From positions 1 through 22,073 of the forward strand of contig NW_003146739.1 of NCBI RefSeq assembly GCF_000003605.2: a stretch of 22,073 nt of DNA. The letters run 5' to 3'. Both the position numbers and the translations under genes were made by a program. The notes under the pieces were generated by a model, which was given only the letters and a program-made list of their open reading frames with translations, searched no databases and was not told where the DNA came from. Positions 11,647 through 21,606 of the stretch are shown piece by piece (the first letter of the stretch is position 1; each line of letters begins with the position of its first letter). Source of the stretch: Saccoglossus kowalevskii. Its lineage: Eukaryota; Hemichordata; Enteropneusta; Harrimaniidae.

Positions 11647-12593
11647 GCATCCCAGTCAAAGTTTGCATAATTACCGAAAGTCCAGGCTACCATTTCAGAC
11701 ATTTCAACTTGGCATCTTACATATTACTGTAGACAATTCTCTCAATATTCCAGACAACTGCTGCAATAACGTTTCCATGGCACTGCTTCCAACATTCATC
11801 AAGGCATTCCGGTCAATGTTTGCATAATTGCACATAATCTGGGCTACCATTCTGCCATTCCATGCATGGTTGCTGTTTTTCATACTATTCTGGACCATTT
11901 TATCAATATTCCAGAGAACTGTTGCTCTAACGTTTCCACAGCACTGCTTCCAACATTCATCAAAGCATTCTAGTCAATGTAAGCATAATAACAGATAATC
12001 TAGGCTACCATTCCGCAATTCCATGCATGGTTGGTGTCTCCCATATTACTGTAGATCATTTTATCAATATTACAGAGAACTGTTGCAATAACGTTTCCAT
12101 GGCATTGTTTCCGACATTCATCAGGGCATTCCGGTCAATGTTTGCATGATTACAGATAATCTAGGCTAAAATTCCAGCATTTCGGGTATGGTTGGCCATC
12201 TTCCACATTATTCGAAAGCATTTTATCAATATTCCAGACAACTGTTGAAATAACGTTTCCATATCACTGCTTCCGACATTCATCAGGGCATTCCGGTCAA
12301 TGTTTGCATAATGACACATAATCTGGGCTGCCATTCCATGCATGGTTCGTGTTTTCCATATTATTTTGGACCATTTTATCAATATTCCAGACAACTGTTG
12401 CAATAACTTTACCATGGCACTGCTTCTGATATTCATCAAGGCATTCCAGTTAATGTTTGCATAATTACAGATAATCTACCATTCCATTTCAGACATGTTT
12501 GGGGTCTTACATATTACTGTAGACCATTCTCTCAATATTCCAGACAACTGCTGCAATAACGTTTCCATGGCACTGCTTCCAACATTCATCAAG
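11647..12593 (+). repeat. 947-bp higher-order repeat, second copy
   Basis: Monomers start at 11647, 11804, 11965, 12126, 12288 and 12441, with the same six lengths as the first copy. The last monomer is a hybrid. Its first half is the CTACCATTCC type, like 11494. From the shared ATTCTCTCAATATTCCAGAC run onward it takes the CTGCTGCAATAAC tail of the next type, like 11647. This exchange removed one monomer from the following copy. Confidence 0.93.
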
Positions 12594-12912
12594 GCATTCC
12601 GGTCAATGTTTGCATAATTGCACATAATCTGGGCTACCATTCTGCCATTCCATGCATGGTTGCTGTTTTTCATACTATTCTGGACCATTTTATCAATATT
12701 CCAGAGAACTGTTGCTCTAACGTTTACACAGCACTGCTTCCAACATTCACCAAAGCATTCTAGTCAATGTAAGCATAATAACAGATAATCTAGGCTACCA
12801 TTCCGCAATTCCATGCATGGTTGGTGTCTCCCATATTACTGTAGATCATTTTATCAATATTCAAGACAACTGTTGCAATAACGTTTCCATGGCACTGCTT
12901 CCAACATTCAGA
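12594..12912 (+). repeat. Truncated third copy of the 947-bp unit
   Basis: Monomers start at 12594 and 12755 (161 and 158 bp). They match the second and third monomers of the 947-bp unit up to about 12860. There the sequence switches within ATCAATATTCAAGACAAC to a tail seen at 2257 and 16640, ending in the shortened CCAACATTCAGAGCATTCC junction. Confidence 0.86.
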
Positions 12913-13550
12913 GCATTCCATTCAATGTTTGCATAATAACATTCTCGGCTACCATTCCGCCATTCCATGCATGGTTGGCATCTTCCATATTATTCTAGAC
13001 CATTTTATCAAATTCCAGACAATTGTTGAAAATAACTTTACCATGGCATAGCTTCTGACATTCACCAAGGCATTCCAGTCAATGTTTGCATAATTACTGG
13101 TAATCTTTCATACCATAGCAGCACTTCAGACAGTGTCAGGCTTCCACATTATTCTAGTCCACTTTATCAATATTCCAAACAACTGTTGCAAAAATGTTTC
13201 TATGGCACTGCTTCCGACATTCATCAAGGCATTTCAGTCAATGTTTGCATAATTACAGATAATCTAGGCTACCATTTCAGGCATGCTTGGCATTGTTTGT
13301 GTCTTCCATATTATTCTGGATCATTTAATCAATATTCCAGAGAACTGTTGCAACAACGTTTCCATGGCACTGCTTCCAACATTCATCAAAGCATTCCAGT
13401 CAATGTTTACACAATAACATAATCTAGGGTACCATTCCAGCATTTCAGGTACGGTTGGCCATCTTCCGCATTATTCGAAAGCATTTTACAAATATTCAAG
13501 ACAACTGTTGAAATGACGTTTCCATATCACTGCTTCCGACATTCATCAGG
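12913..13550 (+). repeat. Monomers at 12913, 13070, 13229, 13391
   Basis: Lengths are 157, 159, 162 and 160 bp. The order matches 6461-7101: the CATTCTCGGC type, the GGTAATCTTTCATACC type, the GGCATTGTTTGTGTC type and the GTTTACACAATAAC type. The last monomer then switches to the CCATATCACTG tail of the CATTTCGGG family. Confidence 0.84.
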
Positions 13551-14178
13551 ACATTCCGGTCAATGTTTGCATAATGACACATAATCTGGGCTACCATTCT
13601 GCCATTCCATGCATGGTTCGTGTTTTCCATATTATTTTGGACCATTTTATCAATATTCCAGACAACTGTTGCAATAACTTTACCATGGCACTGCTTCTGA
13701 TGTTCATCAAGGCATTCCAGTTAATGTTTGCATAATGACACATAATCTGGGCTACCATTCTGCCATTCCATGCATGGTTCGTGTTTTCCATATTATTTTG
13801 GACCATTTTATCAATATTCCAGACAACTGTTGCAATAACTTTACCATGGCACTGCTTCTGATATTCATCAAGGCATTCCAGTCAATGTTTGCATAATTAC
13901 AGATAATCTAGGCTACCATTTCAGACATGTTTGGCATCTTCCATATTACTGAAGACCATTTTATCAGAATTCCAGAGAACTGTTGCTATAACTTTACCAT
14001 GGCACTGCTTCTGATGTTCATCAAGGCATTCCAGTTAATGTTTGCATAATTACAGATAATCTACCATTCCATTTCAGACATGTTTGGGGTCTTACATATT
14101 ACTGTAGACCATTCTCTCAATATTCCAGACAACTGTTGCAATAACGTTTCCATGGCACTGCTTCCGACATTCACCAAG
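13551..14178 (+). repeat. Adjacent near-duplicate monomers and following pair
   Basis: Monomer starts are 13551, 13712, 13873 and 14026 (161, 161, 153 and 153 bp). The first two are nearly the same TGACACATAATCTGGG monomer side by side, a local single-monomer duplication. The last two are the TGAAGACC and CTACCATTCC types in their usual order. Confidence 0.84.
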
Positions 14179-14938
14179 GCATCCCAGTCAATGTTTGCAT
14201 AATTACCGAAAATCCAGGCTACCATTTCAGACATTTCAACTTGGCATCTTACATATTACTGTAGACAATTCTCTCAATATTCCTGAAAACTGCTGCAATA
14301 ACGTTTCCATGGCACTGCTTCCAACATTCATCAAGGCATTCCGGTCAATGTTTGCATAATTGCACATAATCTGGGCTACCATTCTGCCATTCCATGCATG
14401 GTTGCTGTTTTTCATACTATTCTGGACCATTTTATCAATATTCCAGAGAACTGTTGCACTAACGTTTCCACAGCACTGCTTCCATCATTCATCAAAGCAT
14501 TCCAGTTAATGTAAGCATAATTACCTATAGTCTGGGCTACAATTCCGCCATTCCATTCCATGCATGGTTGGGATTTGTCGTATTACTGTAGACCATTTTA
14601 TAAATATTCCAAAATCTCATCTGTCATTCCAGTCAATAATTGTATAATAACAGGCAATCTAGTACACCATAGCAGAATTTCAGACATGGCGTGAGGCTTC
14701 CCCATTATTCTAAACCATTGCATCAATATTCTAGAGAACTGTTGCAATAACGTTCCCATGGCACTGCTTCTGATATTCATCAAGGCATTCCAGTTAATGT
14801 ATGAATGAATTACAGATAATTTAGACTACCATTTCAGACATGTTTGGGGTCTTCCACGTTACTGTAGACCATTTTAGTAATATTCCAGACAACTGTTGCA
14901 ATAACTTTACCATGGCACTGCTTCCGACATTCACCAAG
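14179..14938 (+). repeat. ~760-bp five-monomer higher-order repeat, first copy
   Basis: Monomer starts are 14179, 14336, 14497, 14624 and 14785 (157, 161, 127, 161 and 154 bp). The 127-bp monomer is the short form with an extra ATTCC pentamer (CCATTCCATTCCATGC). The string 14026-14784 is repeated at the same length (759 bp) at 17583-18341, 3557 bp further on, including the extra pentamer. Confidence 0.88.
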
Positions 14939-15696
14939 GCATCCCAGTCAATGTTTGCATAATTACCGAAAATCCAGGCTACCATTTCAGACATTTCAAC
15001 TTGGCATCTTACATATTACTGTAGACAATTCTCTCAATATTCCAGACTACTGCTGCAATAACGTTTCCATGGCACTACTTCCAACATTCATCAAGGCATT
15101 CCGGTCAATGTTTGCATAATTGCACATAATCTGGGCTACCATTCTGCCATTCCATGCATGGTTGCTGTTTTTCATATTATTCTGGACCATTTTATCAATA
15201 TTCCTGAGAACTGTTGCACTAACGTTTCCACAGCACTGCTTCCAACATTCATCAAAGCATTCCAGTCAATGTAAGCATAATTACCTCTACTCTGGGCTAC
15301 AATTCCGCCATTCCATGCATGGTTGGGATTTTTCGTATTACTGTAGTCCATTTTATAAATATTCCAAAATCTCATCTGTCATTCCAGTCAATAATTGTAT
15401 AATAACAGACAATCTAGTACACCATAGCAGAATTTCAGACATGGTGTGAGGCTTCCCCATTATTCTAAACCATTGCATCAATATTCTAGAGAACTGTTGC
15501 AATAACGTTCCCATGGCACTGCTTCTGACATTCATCAAGGCATTCCAGTCAATGTATGAAGGAATAGTAACAGATAATTTAGACTACCATTCAAGATATG
15601 CTTGGCATCTTCCATATTACTGTAGACCATTTTAGTAATATTCCAGAGAACTGTTGCAATAACTTCACCATGGCACTGCTTCTGATATTCATCAAA
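14939..15696 (+). repeat. ~760-bp five-monomer higher-order repeat, second copy
   Basis: Monomer starts are 14939, 15096, 15257, 15379 and 15540 (157, 161, 122, 161 and 157 bp; 758 bp in all). It has the same order of types as the first copy, without the extra pentamer in the short monomer. The last monomer here is the GAATAG form; the first copy has a hybrid at that place. Confidence 0.88.
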
Positions 15697-16486
15697 GCAT
15701 TCAAGTTAATGTTTGCATAATTACAGATAATCTAGGCTACCATTTCAGACATGTTTGGCATCTTCCATATTACTGAAGACCATTTTATCAGAATTCAAGA
15801 GAACTGTTGCTATAACTTTACCATGGCACCGCTTCTGATGTTCATCAAGGCATTCCAGTTAATGTTTGCATAATTACAGATAATCTACCATTCCATTTCA
15901 GACATGTTTGGGGTCTTACATATTACTGTAGACCATTCTCTCAATATTCCTGACAACTGCTGCAATAACGTTTCCATGGCACTGCTTCCAACATTCATCA
16001 AGGCATTCCGGTCAATGTTTGCATAATTGCACATAATCTGGGCTACCATTCTGCCATTCCATGCATGGTTGCTGTTTATCATACTATTCTGGACCATTTT
16101 ATCAATATTCCAGAGAACTGTTGCACTAACGTTTCCACAGCACTGCTTCCAACATTCATCAAAGCATTCTAGTCAATGTAAGCATAATAACAGATAATCT
16201 AGGCTACCATTCCGCAATTCCATGCATGGTTGGTGTCTCCCATATTACTGTAGATCATTTTATCAATATTACAGAGAACTGTTGCAATAACGTTTCCATG
16301 GCACTGTTTCCGACATTCATCAGGGCATTCCGGTCAATGTTTGCATAATTACAGATAATCTAGGCTACCATTCCAGCATTTCGGCTCTGGTTGGCCATCT
16401 TCCACATTATTCGAGAGCATTTATTCACTATTCCAGACAACTGTTGAAATAACTTTACCATGGCACTGCTTCTGATATTCATCAAG
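15697..16486 (+). repeat. Monomers at 15697, 15850, 16003, 16164, 16325
   Basis: Lengths are 153, 153, 161, 161 and 162 bp. The last four follow the order of the 947-bp unit, again with the fused monomer (15850) that carries the CTGCTGCAATAAC tail, as at 12441. The monomer at 16325 begins as the CATTTCGG type but ends with an ACTTTACCATGG tail, so a following monomer has been lost. Confidence 0.84.
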
Positions 16487-17107
16487 GCATTCCAGTCAAT
16501 GTTTGCATAATTACAGATAATCTAGGCTACCATTTCAGACATGTTTGGCATCTTCCATATTACTGAAGACCATTTTATCAGAATTCCAGAGAACTGTTGC
16601 TATAACTTTACCATGGCACTGCTTCTGATGTTCATCAAGGCATTCCAGTTAATGTTTGCATAATTACAGATAATCTACCATTCCATTTCAGACATGTTTG
16701 GGGTCTTACATATCACTGTAGACCATTCTCTTAATATTCAAGACAACTGTTGCAATAACGTTTCCATGGCACTGCTTCCAACATTCAGAGCATTCCAGTC
16801 AATGTTTGCATAATAACATTCTCGGCTACCATTCCGCCATTCCATGCATGGTTGGCATCTTCCATATTATTCTAGACCATTTTATCAAATTCCAGACAAT
16901 TGTTGAAAATAACTTTGCCATGGCACAGCTTCAGACATTCACCAAGGCATTCCAGTCAATGTTTGCATAATTACAGGTAATCTTTCATACCATAGCAGCA
17001 CTTCAGACATAGTGTCAGGCTTCCACATTATTCTAGTCCACTTAATCAATATTCCAAACAACTGTTGCAAAAATGTTTCTATGGCACTGCTTCCGACATT
17101 CATCAAG
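16487..17107 (+). repeat. Four-monomer block, 621 bp, copy 2
   Basis: Monomer starts are 16487, 16640, 16790 and 16947 (153, 150, 157 and 161 bp). It is the partner of 2104-2724, equal in length monomer by monomer, with scattered substitutions such as TATCACTG for TATTACTG. Confidence 0.87.
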
Positions 17108-17582
17108 GCATTTCAGTCAATGTTTGCATAATTACAGATAATCTAGGCTACCATTCCAGCATTTCGGGTATGTTTGGCCATCTTCCACATTATTCGAGAG
17201 CATTTTATCACTATTCCAGACAACTGTTGAAATAACGTTTCCATATCACTGCTTCCGACATTCATCAGGGCATTCCGGTCAATGTTTGCATAATGACACA
17301 TAATCTGGGCTACCATTCTGCATTCCATGCATGGTTCGTGTTTTCCATATTATTTTGGACCATTTTATCAATATTCCAGACAACTTTTGCAATAACTTTA
17401 CCATGGCACTGCTTCTGATATTCATCAAGGCATTCCAGTCAATGTTTGCATAATTACAGATAATCTAGGCTACCATTTCAGACATGTTTGGCATATTCCA
17501 TATTACTGAAGACCATTTTATCAGAATTCCAGAGAACTGTTGCTATAACTTTACCATGGCACTGCTTCTGATGTTCATCAAG
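17108..17582 (+). repeat. Hybrid monomer and following pair (17108, 17270, 17430)
   Basis: Lengths are 162, 160 and 153 bp. The monomer at 17108 begins GCATTTCAGTCAATG like 6778, 13229 and 18970, but continues with CCAGCATTTCGGGTATG like 1781. It is a recombinant of two families. The next two are the TGACACATAATCTGGG and TGAAGACC types. Confidence 0.84.
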
Positions 17583-18498
17583 GCATTCCAGTTAATGTTT
17601 GCATAATTACAGATAATCTACCATTCCATTTTAGACATGTTTGAGGTCTTACATATTACTGTAGACCATTCTCTCAATATTGAAGACAACTGTTGCAATA
17701 ACGTTTCCATGGCACTGCTTCCGACATTCACCAAGGCATCCCAGTCAATGTTTGCATAATTACCGAAAATCCAGGCTACCATTTCAGACATTTCAACTTG
17801 GCATCTTACATATTACTGTAGACAATTCTCTCAATATTCCTGACAACTGCTGCAATAATGTTTCCATGGCACTGCTTCCAACATTCATCAAGGCATTCCG
17901 GTCAATGTTTGCATAATTGCACATAATCTGGGCTACCATTCTGCCATTCCATGCATGGTTGCTGTTTTTCATACTATTCTGGACCATTTTATCAATATTC
18001 CAGAGAACTGTTGCACTAACGTTTCCACAGCACTGCTTCCATCATTCATCAAAGCATTCCAGTTAATGTAAGCATAATTACCTATAGTCTGGGCTACAAT
18101 TCCGCCATTCCATTCCATGCATGGTTGGGATTTGTCGTATTACTGTAGACCATTTTATAAATATTCCTAAATCTCATCTGTCATTCCAGTCAATAATTGT
18201 ATAATAACAGGCAATCTAGTACACCATAGCAGAATTTCAGACATGGCGTGAGGCTTCCCCATTATTCTAAACCATTGCATCAATATTCTAGAGAACTGTT
18301 GCAATAACGTTCCCATGGCACTGCTTCTGACATTCATCAAGGCATTCCAGTCAATGTATGAATGAATAGTAACAGATAATTTAGACTACCAATCAAGATA
18401 TGCTTGGCATCTTCCATATTACTGTAGACCATTTTAGTAATATTCCAGAGAACTGTTGCTATAACTTTACCATGGCACTGCTTCTGATGTTCATCAAG
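17583..18498 (+). repeat. Six monomers repeating 14026-14784
   Basis: Monomer starts are 17583, 17736, 17893, 18054, 18181 and 18342 (153, 157, 161, 127, 161 and 157 bp). The first five have the same lengths as those at 14026-14784, and the 127-bp short monomer has the same extra ATTCC. The sixth starts as the GAATGAATAG type and ends with the GCTATAACTTTACC tail. Confidence 0.87.
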
Positions 18499-18808
18499 GC
18501 ATTCCAGTTAATGTTTGCATAATTACAGATAATCTACCATTCCATTTCAGACATGTTTGGGGTCTTACATATTACTGTAGACCATTCTCTCAATATTCCA
18601 AACAACTGTTGCAATAACGTTTCCATGGCACTGCTTCCAACATTCATCAAGGCATCCCAGTCAATGTTTACATAATTACCGAAAATCCAGGCTACCATTT
18701 CAGACATTTCAACTTGGCATCTTACATATTACTGTAGACAATTCTCTCAATATTCCAGACAACTGCTGCAATAACTTTACCATGGCACTGCTTCTGATAT
18801 TCATCAAG
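18499..18808 (+). repeat. Monomers at 18499 and 18652
   Basis: Lengths are 153 and 157 bp: the CTACCATTCC type and the CCGAAAATCC type. The second ends with an ACTTTACCATGG tail in place of its usual CGTTTCCATGG tail. That is the switch into the next block. Confidence 0.83.
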
Positions 18809-19607
18809 GCATTTCAGTCAATGTTTGCATAATTACAGGTAATCTTTCATACCATAGCAGCACTTCAGACATAGTGTCAGGCTTCCACATTATTCTAGTC
18901 CACTTTATCAATATTCCAAACAACTGTTGCAAAAATGTTTCTATGGCACTGCTTCCGACATTCATCAAGGCATTTCAGTCAATGTTTGCATAATTACAGA
19001 TAATCTAGGCTACCATTTCAGGCATGCTTGGCATTGTTTGTGTCTTCCATATTATTCTGGATCATTTAATCAATATTCCAGAGAACTGTTGCAACAACGT
19101 TTCCATGGCACTGCTTCCAACATTCATCAAAGCATTCCAGTCAATGTTTACACAATAACATAATCTAGGGTACCATTCCAGCATTTCAGGTATGGTTGCC
19201 CATGTTCCACATTATATTCGAGAGCATTTTATCAATATTCCAGACAACTGTTGAAATAACATTTCCATGTCACTGCTTCCGACATTCATCAAGGCATTCC
19301 GGTCAATGTTTGCATAATGACACATAATCTGGGCTACCATTCTGCAATTCCATGCATGGTTGGTGTTTTCCATATTATTTTGGACCATTTTATCAATATT
19401 CCAGACAACTGTTGCAATAACTTTACCATGGCACTGCTTCTGATATTCATCAAGGCATTCCAGTCAATGTTTGCATAATTACAGATAATCTAGGCTACCA
19501 TTTCAGACATGTTTTGCATCTTCCATATTACTGAAGACCATTTTATCAGAATTCCAGAGAACTGTAGATATAACTTTACCATGGCACTGCTTCTGATGTT
19601 CATCAAG
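18809..19607 (+). repeat. Five-monomer block, 799 bp, copy 2
   Basis: Monomer starts are 18809, 18970, 19132, 19294 and 19455 (161, 162, 162, 161 and 153 bp). It is the partner of 6617-7415, the same length monomer by monomer. The copies part company only in the last ~40 bp. Confidence 0.87.
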
Positions 19608-20357
19608 GCATTCAAGTTAATGTTTGCATAATTACAGATAATCTACCATTCCATTTCAGACATGTTTGGGGTCTTACATATTACTGTAGACCATTCTCTT
19701 AATATTGAAGACAACTGTTGCAATAACGTTTCCATGGCACTGCTCCCAACATTCATCAAAGCATTCCAGTCAATGTTAGCACAATAACAGATAATCCAGG
19801 CTACCATTCCAACATTTCAGACATGGTTGTCATCTTCTATATTACTGTTGACCATGTTATCAATATTCCAGTGAAATGTTGCAATAACATTTCTATGGCA
19901 CTGCTTCCGACATTCATCAAGCCATTCCAATTAATGTTTTCATGGTAACAGATATTCAAGGCCTCCATTCCAGTATTTCATACATGGTTGGCGTTATCCA
20001 CATTTTTCTAAGCAATTTTATTAATATTCCATCATTTCGTCGGGCATTCCAGTCAATGTTTGTATTGTAACAGATAATCAAGGCTACCATTCCAGAATTT
20101 CAGGTATGGTTGCCCATCTTCCAGATTATTCAAGAGCATTTTATCAATATTCCAGAGAACGATTGCAAAAACGTTTCCATGGCACTGCTTCTGATATTCA
20201 TCAAAGCATTCCAGTCAATGTTTGCATAACAACAGATAATCTAGGCTACCATTCCAGACATGCTTGGCATCTTCCATATTACTGTAGACCATTTATCAAT
20301 ATTCTAGAAAACTGTTGCAAAAACGTTTCTATCGCACTGCTTCCGACATTCATCATG
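19608..20357 (+). repeat. Diverged monomers at 19608, 19761, 19922, 20044, 20206
   Basis: Lengths are 153, 161, 122, 162 and 152 bp. The pair at 19761 and 19922 copies 4460-4742. The short monomer at 19922 ends ATCATTTCGTCGGGCATTCC, unlike other short forms. The monomer at 20044 has TTTGTATTGTAAC and ATTGCAAAAACG. More private variants are seen here than in the middle of the array. Confidence 0.83.
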
Positions 20358-21606
20358 GCATTTCAGTCAATGTGTGCACAGTAACATATAATCAAGGCTA
20401 CCATTCAGGTATTTCAGACATGGTTGGCGTTATCCACATTATTCTAGACCATGTTATCAATATTCCAAAATGTCATATGACATTCCAGTCAATGATTGAG
20501 TAATAACAAGTAATCTACTAAATCATAGAGAATTCCATACATGCTTGGCATCTTCCATATTACTGTAGACCATTTTATCAATATTCCAGACAACTGTTGC
20601 AATAACGTTTCCATGGCACTGCTTCCAACATTCATCAAGGCATTCTGGTCAATGTTTGCATAATTACACATAATCTGGGCTACCATTCTGCCATTCCATG
20701 CATGGTTGGTGTTCTTCATATTATTCTGGACCATTTTATCAATATTCCAGAGAACTGTTGCAATAACGTTTCCACAGCACTGCTTACAACATTCATCAAA
20801 GCATTCTAGTCATTGTAAGCATAATAACATATAATCTAGGCTACCATTCCGCAATTCCATGCAAGGTTGGTGTCTCCCATATTACTGTAGATCATTTTAT
20901 CAATATTACAGAGAAATGTTGCTATAACTTTACCATGTCACTGCTTCTGATGTTCATCAATGCATTCCAGTTAATGTTTGCATAATTACAGATAATCTAG
21001 GCTACCATTCCGCATTTCGGGTATGGTTGGCCATCTTCCACATTATTCGAGAGCATTCTCTCAATATTCCAGACAACTTCTGCAATAACGTTTCCATGGC
21101 ACCGCTTCCAACATTCATCAAAGCATTCTATTAAATGTTTGCACAGTAACAGATAATCTAGGCTATCATTTCAGACATGCTTTGCATTGTTGGTGTCTTC
21201 CATATTATTCTGGACCATTTGATCAATATTCCAGACAACTGTTGCAATAATGTTTCCATGGCACAGTTTCTGACATTCACCAAGGCATTCCAGTCAATGT
21301 TTGCAAAATTACAGGTAATCTTTCATACCTTAGCAGCATTTCAGACATGGTGTCAGGCTTCCACACTATTCTAGACTATTTTATCAATATTCCGGACAAC
21401 TGTTGCAATAACGTTTCCATTGCACTGCTCCCAACATTCATCAAAGCATTCCAGTCAATGTTAGCACAATAACAGATAATCCAGGCTACCATTCCAACAT
21501 TTCAGACATGGGTGGCATCTTCTATATTACTGTTGACCATGTTATCAATATTCCAGTGAAATGTTGCAATAACATTTCTATGGCACTGCTTCCGACATTC
21601 ATCAAG
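20358..21606 (+). repeat. Eight monomers related to 3188-4620 and 6019-6300
   Basis: Monomer starts are 20358, 20480, 20640, 20801, 20962, 21123, 21285 and 21446 (122, 160, 161, 161, 161, 162, 161 and 161 bp). The short monomer plus GATTGAGTAATAACAAG pair matches 6019-6300. The monomers at 20640, 20801 and 20962 match 5374-5856. The monomer at 21123 (GCATTCTATTAAATG) matches 3981 and 8200, and 21285 matches 8679 in its head. Confidence 0.84.

Noticed and set aside
608-21374. Small ORFs of 60-109 codons on both strands as genes
   Set aside because: They are the same peptides repeated because the DNA repeats, and they appear in both orientations over the same blocks. Monomers of 161, 157, 155 and 122 bp shift the frame, no frame stays open over more than about two units, and there are no signs of selection on codons.
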